From CADEED01 sp963839685 (GTDB lineage Bacteria; Pseudomonadota; Gammaproteobacteria; Steroidobacterales; Steroidobacteraceae), in assembly GCA_963839685.1 (NCBI GenBank), contig CAWIVS010000011.1, positions 310,001 to 374,000 of the forward strand: a stretch of DNA of 64,000 bases. The letters are read 5' to 3'. Made by a program: the position numbers and the translations under genes. The notes under the pieces were generated by a model. That model worked only from the letters and a program-made list of their open reading frames with translations, did not search any database and was not told where the DNA came from. Shown piece after piece: positions 43,687 through 53,471 of this stretch (position 1 is its first letter; every line of letters begins with the position of its first letter).

Positions 43687-44819
43687 GGGCCGCGCTCACC
43701 GATCTCGAGCAGCGCCAGCTCAAGCGCACGCGCCGGGTCGGAATCGCGCCCGGACTCGTCAATTTCAGCAGCAACGATTACCTCGGCCTGAAGGATCACC
43801 CGGAGGTCGTGCATGCATTTACGGCCGCCGCGGCGAGTCACGGCGTGGGCAGTGGCGCGTCGCACCTGGTGACTGGCCATGGTGTCGAACACGAGGCGCT
43901 GGAGGCCGAACTGGCGCACTTCACCGGCCGCGAAAAGGCGCTGGTTTTCTCCACCGGCTACATGGCCAACATCGGTGTGATTGGCGCGTTGGTGGATCAA
44001 AGTGGCGCTATAGTCTCGGACAAGCTCAATCATGCGTCATTGATCGACGGCTGCCGGCTTTCCGGCGCCGAGCTCCGACGCTACCGGCACGCCGATGGCG
44101 CGCATGCGACGGAGCTGCTCGCGGCGCTCGGCGCAGAGACAAAACTGCTGGTCACCGACGGCGTATTCAGCATGGATGGCGACCTCGCTCCCCTGCCCGA
44201 GCTCGCTCGCGCCGCGCGCGATTCGAGAGCCTGGCTCATCGTCGATGACGCGCACGGACTCGGCGTGATCGGCGCGACCGGACGCGGCAGCTGCGAGCAC
44301 TTCGCGCTGGGTGCCGGTGACGTGCCGGTACTGATCGGCACGTTTGGCAAGGCCTTCGGCACCTTCGGCGCGTTCGTGGCCGGCGACGCCGATCTCATCG
44401 AATTCCTCATCCAGAAATCGCGCACTTACATCTATACGACGGCGTTGCCGGCCGCGGTGGCCGCGGCGACCCGCGCCGCGTTGCGCGTCAGCGTGCGCGA
44501 GTCCTGGCGGCGCGAAAAGGTCCTGGGGCTCGCGCGGCGTTTCCAACGCGGACTGATCGAGCGCGGCATTGCCACGCAGGCGCAGGTCACGCGCGAAACG
44601 CCGTCCGTCACCAGCATCGTTCCCGTGATCCTCGGTGAAGCCGGGCGCGCACTGACGGTGAGCAAGCGGCTCGAAGACCAGGGTTTGCTCGTCACGGCGA
44701 TTCGCCCGCCCACCGTGCCGGCCGGCACCGCACGGCTGCGCGTGACGTTCTCGGCGACGCACGAAGAAACACAGGTGGATGCGCTGGTGAGCGCGCTCGC
44801 GCAGGCGTTGGCCGCATGA
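43662..44819 (+). CDS. bioF: 8-amino-7-oxononanoate synthase
   Basis: BioF condenses pimeloyl-ACP/CoA with alanine, a PLP enzyme. The 385-residue product has VNFSSNDYLGLKDHP, GVGSGASHLVTGHG, LIVDDAHGLGVIGATGRG and the PLP lysine GTFGKAFGTFGAF. ATG 43662 overlaps bioB by 25 bases. It belongs to the same fold as Spt at 10435 but differs at the catalytic block (GTFGKA here, GTFSKS there). Confidence 0.94.
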   Translation: MQRDAATLRAALTDLEQRQLKRTRRVGIAPGLVNFSSNDYLGLKDHPEVVHAFTAAAASHGVGSGASHLVTGHGVEHEALEAELAHFTGREKALVFSTGYMANIGVIGALVDQSGAIVSDKLNHASLIDGCRLSGAELRRYRHADGAHATELLAALGAETKLLVTDGVFSMDGDLAPLPELARAARDSRAWLIVDDAHGLGVIGATGRGSCEHFALGAGDVPVLIGTFGKAFGTFGAFVAGDADLIEFLIQKSRTYIYTTALPAAVAAATRAALRVSVRESWRREKVLGLARRFQRGLIERGIATQAQVTRETPSVTSIVPVILGEAGRALTVSKRLEDQGLLVTAIRPPTVPAGTARLRVTFSATHEETQVDALVSALAQALAA

Positions 44820-45727
44820 ACTTCCCGGATCCGCGCCAGGTCTTCGGGCTCGATCGCCGCGCCGTGGCGCGTGCCTTCGACCGCGCCAGCGCCAGCTATG
44901 ACGCCGCCGCGGCGCTGCAGGAGCGCGTGCGCAACGAGCTCCTCGGCCGGCTCGATGAACTGAAGATCGCGCCGCGTTCGATTCTCGATCTCGGCGCGGG
45001 CACGGGTCACGGTGCGCGGGCGCTCAAGCGCCGCTTTCCCAGGGCCCAGGTGGTGGCGGTGGACATCGCGCCCGGCATGCTCGAGCGCGCGCGGCGGCAA
45101 TCCGGCTGGCTGCGGCGATTCGGCCGGGTACGCGCCGATGCGTATTCATTGCCGTTTCGCGATGGCGCCTTCGAGCTGGTGTTCAGCAGCCTGATGCTGC
45201 AGTGGTGCGACGACCTCGACGCGGTTTTTTCCGAGATCGCCCGCGTGCTCGCGCCCGGTGGCCTGCTGCTGTTCAGTACCTTCGGGCCCGGAACACTCGC
45301 CGAGTTGCGCGCGGCCTGGGCGACGAGCGACGACGCCAGCAATCACGTGAACCATTTCTTCGACGCACATGCGCTCGGCAGCGCCCTCCTGCAGGCGCAG
45401 TTGAGTGAGCCCGTGCTGGATGTCGATCGCATCGTCGAGCGCTACCCGGATGCCTTGAGCCTGATGCGAGAGCTCAAGGCCATTGGCGCCCACAACGTGA
45501 CGCGGGGTCGCGCCCGCGGACTCACCGGGCGACGGCGGCTCTCCGCCATGGTCAGCGCCTACGAGACGCTGCGCCGGGACGGGAAACTGCCCGCGACCTG
45601 GGAAGTGATTCACGCCAGTGCCTGGGGCAGCGCGCGGCGCGTATCCCAGAACACAATCAATGATGCAGGCTTCCCGCGCGAGGCTTTGATCAGCCCGAGC
45701 GCGATCAGGAAGAGGGGAAAGACTTGA
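44816..45727 (+). CDS. bioC: Malonyl-ACP O-methyltransferase BioC
   Basis: BioC methylates malonyl-ACP to start pimelate chain growth. The 303-residue protein has the SAM motif ILDLGAGTGHGARALK, acidic VVAVDIAPGMLERAR and FSSLMLQWCDDLDAVF, typical for BioC. RAFDRASASYDAAAALQERVR is the family's N-terminal helix pair. ATG 44816 overlaps bioF by four bases. No bioH is in the window; the esterase must be elsewhere. Confidence 0.92.
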   Translation: MNFPDPRQVFGLDRRAVARAFDRASASYDAAAALQERVRNELLGRLDELKIAPRSILDLGAGTGHGARALKRRFPRAQVVAVDIAPGMLERARRQSGWLRRFGRVRADAYSLPFRDGAFELVFSSLMLQWCDDLDAVFSEIARVLAPGGLLLFSTFGPGTLAELRAAWATSDDASNHVNHFFDAHALGSALLQAQLSEPVLDVDRIVERYPDALSLMRELKAIGAHNVTRGRARGLTGRRRLSAMVSAYETLRRDGKLPATWEVIHASAWGSARRVSQNTINDAGFPREALISPSAIRKRGKT

Positions 45728-46432
45728 AGTCTGTCTCCAAGGGGTTCTTCATCACCGGCACCGACACCGGCGTCGGCAAGACCCTGGTGGCCGTGGCGCT
45801 GACACGCGCGCTCGCGGCCCAAGGGCTGCGCGTCGCGGTCATGAAACCAGTGGCCGCCGGCACGGTGACCACAGCGCGGGGCGATTTCAACGAAGACGCG
45901 CTCGAGTTGTTAGCGGCGAGCAATGTGCCGGCCGCGTACGAGGATGTGAATCCGTGGCTGCTCAGGACGGCGGCGTCACCACACCTCGCCGCACGCGCCG
46001 ACGGCGTGTCGATTCGTCACGAGCCGATCGTCGTCGCATACGCCAGGCTCGCAGCGGCCGCAGAACTCGTGCTGGTGGAAGGCGCGGGCGGCTGGCTGGC
46101 GCCGATTTCCGACCGCGAGACCATGGCGGATGTGGCGCAAAAGCTCGCGCTGCCGGTGATCATCGTGGTGGGCGTGCGACTGGGTTGCCTCAATCACGCG
46201 TTGCTGACTCGCGACGCGGTGCGCGGGCGCGGGCTCGCCTTCGCGGGATGGGTGGCCAACAAACTCGCGACGGAAATGCCACTCGCGGAGGCGAATATCG
46301 CCACGCTGAGCGATCGATTTGGCGTCGCCGCCGCTCGCCGTTGTCCCCGCGGGCAGCGTGGGGGCAGACCCTAGGTCGGTCCCCGTACCCGGGTGGGCAA
46401 TTTCAGGGGCCAAAAGTCTCGTAAGTCATTGA
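45724..46432 (+). CDS. bioD: Dethiobiotin synthetase (C-terminal frameshift)
   Basis: BioD closes the ureido ring. The protein begins GFFITGTDTGVGKTLVAVAL (P-loop), has KPVAAGT and VEGAGGWLAPISDRETMADV, and WVANKLATEMPLAEANIATL. Near 46325 the frame shifts: as read it ends RRCPRGQRGGRP at TAG 46374; in the alternative frame PPLAVVPAGSVGADPR continues to TGA 46430-46432, giving about 235 residues and matching the usual APLLG-type C-terminus. A TTG 45724 overlaps the bioC stop (TTGA). Confidence 0.85.
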
Positions 46433-46467
46433 GTCAGCCTGCAAATTGACTGGTATAGTCGCGCCCC

Positions 46468-46972
46468 GTGTTGAGCGCCGCGCACACCTTCGACCTGGCT
46501 CCTCATTGCTCGCTGAGCGTGCACGGAGCGCTGTTGTTCTTCGCCAGCGTGTGCTTCACCACCTTCGGCGTTGCGGGTTTCGCCACCTGGCTCGGTTACT
46601 GGCCCGTACTGCCCTTTGCGGGTGCGGAAATGTTGCTGCTCGGCTGGGCGCTGAAGACGAACATGGCAAGGCGCTTCGAGCGCGAGCACATCGAAATCAC
46701 CGAACGCGATGTGATCATCGAATTCGCGCGTGCGCGTGCCGCAGCGCGTCGTGTTCCCGCGCCACTGGGCACAGGTTAAAATCCGCCGCCCGAAATCGCC
46801 CCTCCACCGCGGCCAGCTCGTCATCGAGTCGCAGGGCCGGGGTCATGAGGTAGGAAAGTTTCTGACAGAGGAGGAGCGTCGCCAGCTGGCGGCCGAATTG
46901 CGGCTGCTGATAGGCGGCATGAACCAATCGCCGGCACTGCCGCGCACCGGTTCACCCGATCAGTTTTCTTGA
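46468..46972 (+). CDS. DUF2244 membrane protein (one frameshift)
   Basis: A protein of about 167 residues with two helices (LLFFASVCFTTFGVAGFATWLG and VLPFAGAEMLLLGWALK), then RFEREHIEITERDVIIE. After about 46735 the frame changes and continues RVVFPRHWAQVKI and QLVIESQGRGHEVGKFLTEE, matching the DUF2244 family. DUF2244 genes often precede cox operons in proteobacteria. It lies 9 bases before coxB. The first helix segment is 22 residues, so positions are given approximately. Confidence 0.78.
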
Positions 46973-46980
46973 GGTCATCG

Positions 46981-47880
46981 ATGAGCTTTCACATGAAGAA
47001 CGCCAAAGCGCGCCGTGGATTACAGGCCGCCGCCATCTCGCTGTCCGCCTTGTTGGCGTCCGTTGCGCACGCCGATTGGGGCGGGCTCAACATGCCCGAG
47101 GGTGTCACCATCCTCAGCAAGGAGATCTACGGCCTGCACATGCTGATCCTCTGGGTCTGCGTGGCCATCGCGGTGGTGGTGTTCGGCACGATGATCTACT
47201 CGATCATCAGGTTCCGTAAGTCGCAGGGCGCCGAGGCCGACAAGACACTGGTCCACAGCACCAAGGTGGAAATCATCTGGACCGTGATCCCGATCGGCAT
47301 CCTGGTCGCCATGGCGGTGCCCATCGCCAAGACGCTCATCGAGATCGAGGTGCCCAAAGACGTGCAGATGGACATCAAGGTGACGGGCTACCAGTGGAAG
47401 TGGGAATACGAGTACCTCGGCCAGAACGTCCGGTTCTTTTCGACCCTCAAGCGCGACAGCGACGCCGCGCGCCAGCTCGGGTCGGGTGTCGATCCCAACG
47501 GAGTTCCTAACTACCTTCTCGACGTGGACAACCCGCTGGTCATCCCGGCGGGGACCAAGATCCGCTTCTTCCTGACCGCGCAGGACGTCATCCACGCCTG
47601 GTGGGTGCCGGCCTTCGGCATGAAGAAGGACGCGATTCCGGGCACCACCAACGACATCTGGGTACAGGTGGACGCCGACAAGACCGGCGTGTACCGCGGC
47701 CAGTGTGCCGAGCTCTGCGGACGCGACCACGGCTTCATGCCGATCGTGGTGGAAGTGAAGTCGCCGGCCGAATTCGACGCGTGGCTGCGCGCCAAGCAGG
47801 CCGAACAGAAGCTCGCCGGGGTCGCACCTGGTGCGCCGGCCGCCGTGGCCTCCACCGCCCCCGCCACCATTGCCCAATAA
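46981..47880 (+). CDS. coxB: Cytochrome c oxidase subunit II
   Basis: Receives electrons from cytochrome c through CuA. The 299-residue product has a signal peptide ending near SVAHADWG, two helices (GLHMLILWVCVAIAVVVFG, EIIWTVIPIGILVAMAVPI), and the CuA ligands HAWWVPAFG, QCAELCGRDHGFM (C-x3-C-x3-H-x2-M). No C-terminal cytochrome c domain, so the aa3 type. An alanine/proline-rich tail ends the chain. ATG 46981 follows a GAGG site. Confidence 0.96.
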   Translation: MSFHMKNAKARRGLQAAAISLSALLASVAHADWGGLNMPEGVTILSKEIYGLHMLILWVCVAIAVVVFGTMIYSIIRFRKSQGAEADKTLVHSTKVEIIWTVIPIGILVAMAVPIAKTLIEIEVPKDVQMDIKVTGYQWKWEYEYLGQNVRFFSTLKRDSDAARQLGSGVDPNGVPNYLLDVDNPLVIPAGTKIRFFLTAQDVIHAWWVPAFGMKKDAIPGTTNDIWVQVDADKTGVYRGQCAELCGRDHGFMPIVVEVKSPAEFDAWLRAKQAEQKLAGVAPGAPAAVASTAPATIAQ

Positions 47881-47920
47881 GCAGTGGCCCAAAGTTAAGT
47901 TTCAGACGAGAAGCATCGAC

Positions 47921-49528
47921 ATGGCACACGAACACACCGCAGATACGCACGACCATCACGACCACGGTCCGAGTCACGGCTGGCGCCGCTGGGTCTATGC
48001 GACCAACCACAAGGACATCGGCACGATGTACCTGGTGTTCGCGTGCATCATGTTCTTCGTCGGCGGGGCGATGGCGATGGTGATCCGCGCCGAGCTGTTC
48101 CAGCCGGGCCTGCAGCTGGTCGAGCCGCAGTTTTTCAACTCCATGACCACGATGCACGCGCTGGTCATGATCTTCGGCGCGGTGATGCCGGCATGGACCG
48201 GTCTCGCGAACTGGATGATCCCGATGCAGGTCGGTGCACCGGACATGGCGCTGCCGCGCCTCAACAACTTCTCGTTCTGGATCCTGCCGTTCGCCTTCAC
48301 GCTGCTGCTGTCGACGCTGTTCGTGCCCGGTGGTTCGCCCGCCGGTGGCTGGACGCTGTACCCGCCGCTGTCGCTGCAGGCCGGTGACGGTTTCCCGATG
48401 GCGATCTTCGCCATCCACATGATGGGCGCCTCCTCGATCCTCGGCTCCATCAACGTGGTGGTCACCATCATGAACATGCGTGCGCCGGGCGTCGGCCTGC
48501 TCAACATGCCGCTGTTCTGCTGGAGCTGGCTGATCACGGCTTACCTGCTGATCGCCACCATGCCGGTGCTCGCCGGCGCGGTGACCATGCTGCTCACCGA
48601 TCACTTCTTCGGCACCAGCTTCTTCTCCGCGTCGGGTGGCGGCGACCCGGTGATGTTCCAGCACATCTTCTGGTTCTTCGGACACCCCGAGGTGTACATC
48701 CTGATCCTCCCGGCCTTCGGCATCGTTTCGGAGATCATCCCGACCTTCTCGCGCAAGCCGCTGTTCGGCTACGACGCCATGGTGTACGCCACCGCGGCGA
48801 TCGCATTTCTGTCGTTCATCGTGTGGGCGCACCACATGTTCACCGTGGGCATGCCGCTCGCCGGCCAGCTGTTCTTCACGTTCTCGACCATGATGATTGC
48901 CATCCCCACCGGCGTTAAGGTGTTCAACTGGACCGCCACCATGTGGAAGGGATCGCTGACCTTCGAAACTCCGATGCTGTTCGCGCTGGCGTTCCTGTTC
49001 CTGTTCACCATCGGCGGCTTTTCGGGCCTGATGCTCGCGGTGGTGCCGGCCGACTTCCAGTACCACGACACCTACTTCGTCGTGGCGCACTTCCACTACG
49101 TGCTGGTGCCCGGCGCCATCTTCGGAATCATGGGCGGCGTGTACTACTGGCTGCCCAAGTGGACCGGCCGGATGTACGACGAGAAGCTCGGCAAGATCCA
49201 CTTCTGGCTGTCGGCCATCTTCGTGAACGTGTTGTTCTTCCCGCAGCACTTCCTGGGCCTGGCCGGCATGCCGCGGCGAATTCCCGACTACGCGGTGCAG
49301 TTCACGGACTGGAACATGGTGTCTTCGCTCGGCGCTTTCGGCTTCGGCCTGTCGCAGCTGCTGTTCCCGTACATCATCTGGAAGTGCATCAAGGCCGGCC
49401 AGCAGTCGGGCGCGCGTTCCTGGGAAGGTGCGCACGGTCTCGAGTGGGAACTCCCCTCGCCGCCGCCGTACCACAGCTGGAGCGATCCGCCGTCGCGTGA
49501 AGTCATCGCGCGTGGCGTGGAGCACTGA
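47921..49528 (+). CDS. coxA: Cytochrome c oxidase subunit I
   Basis: The catalytic heme-copper subunit, 535 residues and twelve helices. WVYATNHKDIGTMYLVF opens it, TTMHALVMIFGAVMPA holds a low-spin heme histidine, FWFFGHPEVYILILPAFG the CuB His-Tyr pair, VWAHHMFTVGMPL the two CuB histidines, and VAHFHYVLVPGAIF the distal heme histidines. A His/Asp-rich N-terminus (HTADTHDHHDHG) is unusual and may bind metal. ATG 47921 begins 40 bases after coxB. Confidence 0.97.
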   Translation: MAHEHTADTHDHHDHGPSHGWRRWVYATNHKDIGTMYLVFACIMFFVGGAMAMVIRAELFQPGLQLVEPQFFNSMTTMHALVMIFGAVMPAWTGLANWMIPMQVGAPDMALPRLNNFSFWILPFAFTLLLSTLFVPGGSPAGGWTLYPPLSLQAGDGFPMAIFAIHMMGASSILGSINVVVTIMNMRAPGVGLLNMPLFCWSWLITAYLLIATMPVLAGAVTMLLTDHFFGTSFFSASGGGDPVMFQHIFWFFGHPEVYILILPAFGIVSEIIPTFSRKPLFGYDAMVYATAAIAFLSFIVWAHHMFTVGMPLAGQLFFTFSTMMIAIPTGVKVFNWTATMWKGSLTFETPMLFALAFLFLFTIGGFSGLMLAVVPADFQYHDTYFVVAHFHYVLVPGAIFGIMGGVYYWLPKWTGRMYDEKLGKIHFWLSAIFVNVLFFPQHFLGLAGMPRRIPDYAVQFTDWNMVSSLGAFGFGLSQLLFPYIIWKCIKAGQQSGARSWEGAHGLEWELPSPPPYHSWSDPPSREVIARGVEH

Positions 49529-49530
49529 GA

Positions 49531-49659
49531 ATGACGGCCTTGACTCCTGAGCAGGTCAGCGAGCGACGCGCCAGGGCGCGCCGCACCGCGATGCTGCTCG
49601 GACTCGTGGCTCTCGGCTTTTACGTGGCGTTCATCGTCATGTCGGTGAGCAAGGCCTGA
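49531..49659 (+). CDS. Small membrane protein of the cox operon (42 residues)
   Basis: A 42-residue ORF between coxA and ctaG: ALTPEQVSERRARARRTAM followed by a single helix LLGLVALGFYVAFIVMSV. ATG 49531 is two bases after the coxA stop and TGA overlaps the ctaG ATG (TGATG), so it is clearly translated within the operon. Such short helices are common in cytochrome oxidase operons (assembly or subunit-IV-like proteins), but I cannot name a family. Confidence 0.75.
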   Translation: MTALTPEQVSERRARARRTAMLLGLVALGFYVAFIVMSVSKA

Positions 49660-50210
49660 TGGCAGACAAGGCGAAGAAACGCGACAACCAGCGGCTGACG
49701 CTGAAACTGCTGGGCATCGCGCTCGGCAGCTTTGCGTTTGGCTTTGCGCTCGTGCCGTTGTACGACGTGTTGTGCGATCTCACCGGTTTCGGCAACCAGA
49801 AGGCGCTCGTCGAGGCGCGTACCGCGGTCGAGCAGCCCGACGATTCCCGCACCATCACCGTGGATTTCCTCGCCGAACTGCCCTCGGTGGGCAACTGGGA
49901 ATTCCGCCCGACCGTCGCGTCGATGCAGGTGCACCCGGGCCGGCTCTACGAGACCGAGTTCGTGGCGCACAATCTCACCGGCCACGCCACCGTCGCGCAG
50001 GCGGTGCCCAATATCGTGCCCGGCAAGGCCGCGGGCTATTTCCGCAAGACCGAGTGCTTCTGCTTCACGCCGCAGAATTTCGCGGTCGATGAGCAGCGGC
50101 CCATGGTCGTGCGTTTCGTGGTCGATCCGGCGCTGCCGCGTTCGATCGGGCGCATCACTCTTTCTTACATTTTCTACGACGAGTTCACGCGAGTGAGCTC
50201 ATTGAACTAG
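49659..50210 (+). CDS. ctaG: Cytochrome oxidase copper assembly protein CtaG
   Basis: CtaG (Cox11 type) delivers copper to CuB. The 183-residue protein has one N-terminal helix (LKLLGIALGSFAFGFALVP) with the YDVLCDLTGFG turn, and the copper motif TECFCFTPQ with both cysteines. PNIVPGKAAGYFRK and LSYIFYDE are conserved. The order coxB-coxA-small ORF-ctaG-coxC is standard for alpha-, beta- and gammaproteobacteria. Confidence 0.95.
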   Translation: MADKAKKRDNQRLTLKLLGIALGSFAFGFALVPLYDVLCDLTGFGNQKALVEARTAVEQPDDSRTITVDFLAELPSVGNWEFRPTVASMQVHPGRLYETEFVAHNLTGHATVAQAVPNIVPGKAAGYFRKTECFCFTPQNFAVDEQRPMVVRFVVDPALPRSIGRITLSYIFYDEFTRVSSLN

Positions 50211-50225
50211 CAACAGGGACTTTTC

Positions 50226-51110
50226 ATGGCAGACGCTCACGCCCCCGCTGGCAGGTACTACGTTCCGCACGAAAGCAGATGGCCGATCATCGGCTCGATC
50301 GCGTTCTTCACGCTGTTGTTGGGCGCCGTCGCGCTGCTCAACCACTGGCTGCCCGCCTGGGCCATGCTGCCCGGCTTCGCACTGGTGGTGTTCATGTTCG
50401 TCGGCTGGTTCACCACCGTCATCGACGAGAACCAGAGCGGTGTCTACGGCCTCGACGTGGATCGCTCGTTCCGCATGGGAATGATGTGGTTCATCTTCTC
50501 CGAGGTGATGTTCTTCGCCGCGTTCTTCGGCGCCTTGTTCTACGCGCGCGTGTTCTCCGTGCCGTGGCTGGGCGGCGAGGGCGCCAAGGCCTTGAGCAAC
50601 GCGCTGTTGCACCCGCTGTTCGAGAATGCCTGGCCCACCAACGGCCCGGCCAGGCTCAGCCCGCGCGATGACGGCACGTTTGAAATCATCCCGGCATTCG
50701 AGCTGCCGGCGATCAATACCCTCATCCTGCTGAGCTCGGGCGTCACGGTGACCATCGCGCACCACGCGTTGCGCGCCGGCAATCGTGCAGTTCTCAACAT
50801 CTTCCTGTTCCTGACCTTCGCGCTGGGATTCAGCTTCGTCGCGTTGCAGGCCATCGAATACGGCCACGCCTACAAGGAGCTGGGCCTGCAGCTCTCGACC
50901 GGCGTTTACGGTTCGACGTTCTTCATGCTGACCGGCTTTCACGGCTTCCACGTGACGCTGGGTGCCATCATGCTGGTGTGCATCTGGCTGCGAACGCTGA
51001 ACGGCCACTTCACGCCGCAGCGCCACTTCGCCTTCGAAGCGGTCGCCTGGTACTGGCACTTCGTCGACGTGGTCTGGTTAGGCCTGTTCGTGTTCGTCTA
51101 CTGGATCTGA
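50226..51110 (+). CDS. coxC: Cytochrome c oxidase subunit III
   Basis: A 294-residue subunit with seven helices: WPIIGSIAFFTLLLGAVALL, the FRMGMMWFIFSEVMFFAAF core with the conserved glutamate, VTIAHHALRAGNR, LQAIEYGHAYKELGL and FHGFHVTLGAIMLVCIW, ending AFEAVAWYWHFVDVVWLGL. A proline/charge-rich loop near residues 115-150 is longer than in typical homologues. A terminator follows at 51132. Confidence 0.96.
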   Translation: MADAHAPAGRYYVPHESRWPIIGSIAFFTLLLGAVALLNHWLPAWAMLPGFALVVFMFVGWFTTVIDENQSGVYGLDVDRSFRMGMMWFIFSEVMFFAAFFGALFYARVFSVPWLGGEGAKALSNALLHPLFENAWPTNGPARLSPRDDGTFEIIPAFELPAINTLILLSSGVTVTIAHHALRAGNRAVLNIFLFLTFALGFSFVALQAIEYGHAYKELGLQLSTGVYGSTFFMLTGFHGFHVTLGAIMLVCIWLRTLNGHFTPQRHFAFEAVAWYWHFVDVVWLGLFVFVYWI

Positions 51111-51131
51111 TGTATTATGCGTGCGTGTTTG

Positions 51132-51159
51132 ACGGGGCGCTTCGGCGCCCCGTTTTTTT
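51132..51159 (+). terminator. Rho-independent terminator after coxC
   Basis: A perfect nine-pair stem, acggggcgc / gcgccccgt, closes a TTCG tetraloop and is followed by seven T. It starts 21 bases after the coxC stop and should end the cox transcript before the histidine kinase gene. Confidence 0.9.
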
Positions 51160-51221
51160 GGTGGTCGTAACTGTCGGTGAAGTCTTACAACCTTTGAGAC
51201 CCGACTCTCGTTAACCTGATC

Positions 51222-53251
51222 GTGATGAGTGCCGCAGCGCCATTGCTCCCCAGGCAACTGGATTTTCTTTCCGGTGGCGGCGAGATGGGTCAGCGCATTC
51301 GCAGGCACACATGGGAACAGACGCCGTTGGGGCCGCCTGCGAACTGGCCATCGGGCTTGCGCACCTCGCTGCGCATCCTGCTCACCACCCAGCATCCGGT
51401 GTTCATCTTCTGGGGCGCTGAACTCATTTGCTTCTACAACGATGCCTACGCGCGTTCGCTCGGGCCAGAGAAACATCCGGTGATCCTGGGTCAGTCGGGT
51501 GAGCAAGCCTGGCCGGAAATCTGGTCGATCATCGGCCCGCAGATTGACCAGGTGAAGCGCGGTGATTCGGCGACCTGGCATGAAAACGCGCTGGTCCCGA
51601 TCATCCGCCACGGCAGGCTGGAGGATGTTTATTGGACTTATAGCTACGGACCCATCGACGAACCTGCGGCCCCGAATGGTGTCGGTGGGGTGCTGGTGAT
51701 CTGCACCGAGACCACCCTGCAAGTGCTGGCGGAGCGTCGCATTACCGCGGAACGCGAGAGATTTGCCCAGCTTTTCGAGCAGGCGCCCACGTTCATGTCG
51801 GTGCTGCGCGGCCCGCAACACATCGTCGAGCTGGCGAATCCTGTCTACCTGCGGCTGGTGAACAATCGCCCGGTCGTTGGACGCCCGGTGGCCGAAGCAC
51901 TGCCCGAAATCATCGAGCAGGGTTATCTCAAACTACTCGACGAAGTCTACTCGACCGGCAAGGCATACTCGGCTGTGGCGGCGCCGTATTCCCACTCAGC
52001 CCGTGCCCAATGGGCCTGTTGAAACACGTTATCTCGATTTCGTGTACCAGCCCATCAAGGATACTGACGGCCAGGTTTCCGGAATATTCGTGGAGGGCTT
52101 CGATGCGACCACGCGCGCGCTCGCGGACGCGGCATTGCGCGACGCGGATCGTCGCAAGGATGAATTCCTCGCGATGCTGGCCCACGAACTTCGCAATCCA
52201 CTCGCACCGATCCGCAACGCCGCCGAAGTGATTTCCCGGCGCATGTCGGACGATGAACCGATCCGGCGCGCAGCGGAGGTCGTGAGGCGGCAGGCCACGC
52301 AGCTCACCCGAATCGTCGATGATCTGCTGGATGTTTCGCGCATCTCGATGGGCCATATTGAATTAAAGCGAAAAACCTTGCTGCTCTCCGAGGTCATCGA
52401 CCATGCCGTCGAGACTGTTGCGCCACTATGCCGCGCGAAACATCAGGAGCTCTCTACCCAGGCCGAGTCTCGATCCGCTGTACGTGATCGGCGACCAGGC
52501 GAGGCTGGTGCAGATTCTTGCGAACGTGATGGGGAATGCGGCCAAATACACCGAGCCAGGCGGCCAGATCGGGATTCGAGTCAGCGCCAGCGATGACGCG
52601 GTCAAGGTGAAGATCAGCGATACCGGCGCCGGTATCGCGCCGGAGTTCATGCCCCGACTGTTCGACATGTTCGCGCAGGCGAATCAAACACTGGATCGAT
52701 CACAGGGCGGCCTCGGCATTGGTCTGCCCGTCGTGAAGAAACTCGTCGAGATGCATGGTGGCCAGGTCACGGCACATAGCAAAGGCCTGGGTCACGGCTC
52801 AACCTTTGAAATTACCTTCCCGCGTGCCCCACCACCGCCGGCGATTTCCGAATCACCCGCTGAAGACAGGGCACCGGCCCGTCGCATCCTCATCGTCGAC
52901 GACAACGTGGACGCGGCTTCGTCGCTGGGAACATTACTGGAGATGGACGGGCATCAGATCCAGACCGCCAACTGCTCGAGCGATGCATTGAAGTTTGCCG
53001 AAACCTTCGAGCCCGACGTCGTCCTGCTGGATATCGGATTGCCGGACATGGACGGCTACGAGGTGACCAGACGAATGCGGCAATTGCCGCGCGGCAGCGG
53101 CCTCACTATCGTCGCCTTGACCGGCTACAGCCAGGACGAGGACCGCAAGCGCTCACACGACGCCGGCTGCGATGGGCACCTGGTCAAGCCGCTGGATTTC
53201 GCCACACTCGAAAAACTGTTGGCGCGCTCCGGCCCCGTCAACAATCCGTGA
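51222..53251 (+). CDS. Hybrid sensor histidine kinase/response regulator (two frameshifts)
   Basis: About 676 residues. Two PAS-like segments (WEQTPLGPPANWPSGLRTSL, then QLFEQAPTFMSVLRG), the HisKA box AMLAHELRNPLAPIRNAA with the phosphorylated histidine, ATPase motifs NVMGNAAKYT and KISDTGAGI with LGIGLPVVKKL, and a receiver domain ILIVDDNVDAASSLG with VVLLDIGLPDMDG (phosphorylated Asp) and LTGYSQDED. Frameshifts near 51990 and 52475 break it into three pieces. No partner regulator nearby; the fused receiver is the likely partner. GTG 51222. Confidence 0.85.
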
Positions 53252-53282
53252 CGGAACGAGTATCCAGTTAGCGCGATACGCC

Positions 53283-53444
53283 GTGGACTGCGCTTGGGGT
53301 GTGGGTGCAAGCGGCGGCATTGATCCGCGGCGCTGCGACGCGGCGATCTTCCTGCCACAAAAGGCTCCTGATGCGACCATGCTCGAGGTGTACCTGCGGC
53401 TTGGCGAAGCGGCCCGGCAGCATTGGGACCTGCATGCGAGGTGA
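53283..53444 (+). CDS. Hypothetical short ORF after the histidine kinase
   Basis: A 53-residue frame from GTG 53283 reads GASGGIDPRRCDAAIFLPQ and MLEVYLRLGEAARQHWDLH. It fills most of the 220-base gap between the kinase and panE. I do not recognise it; the sequence looks protein-like and may be the tail of a lost gene. Weak evidence. Confidence 0.25.
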   Translation: MDCAWGVGASGGIDPRRCDAAIFLPQKAPDATMLEVYLRLGEAARQHWDLHAR

Positions 53445-53471
53445 ACCCGCAGCGTCGACTATCATCGCCAT

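Noticed and set aside
47735..49525. 596-codon open frame on the minus strand across coxA
   Set aside because: It is the antisense of a clearly real coxA; the product is His/Glu/Arg-rich low-complexity sequence typical of GC-rich shadows.
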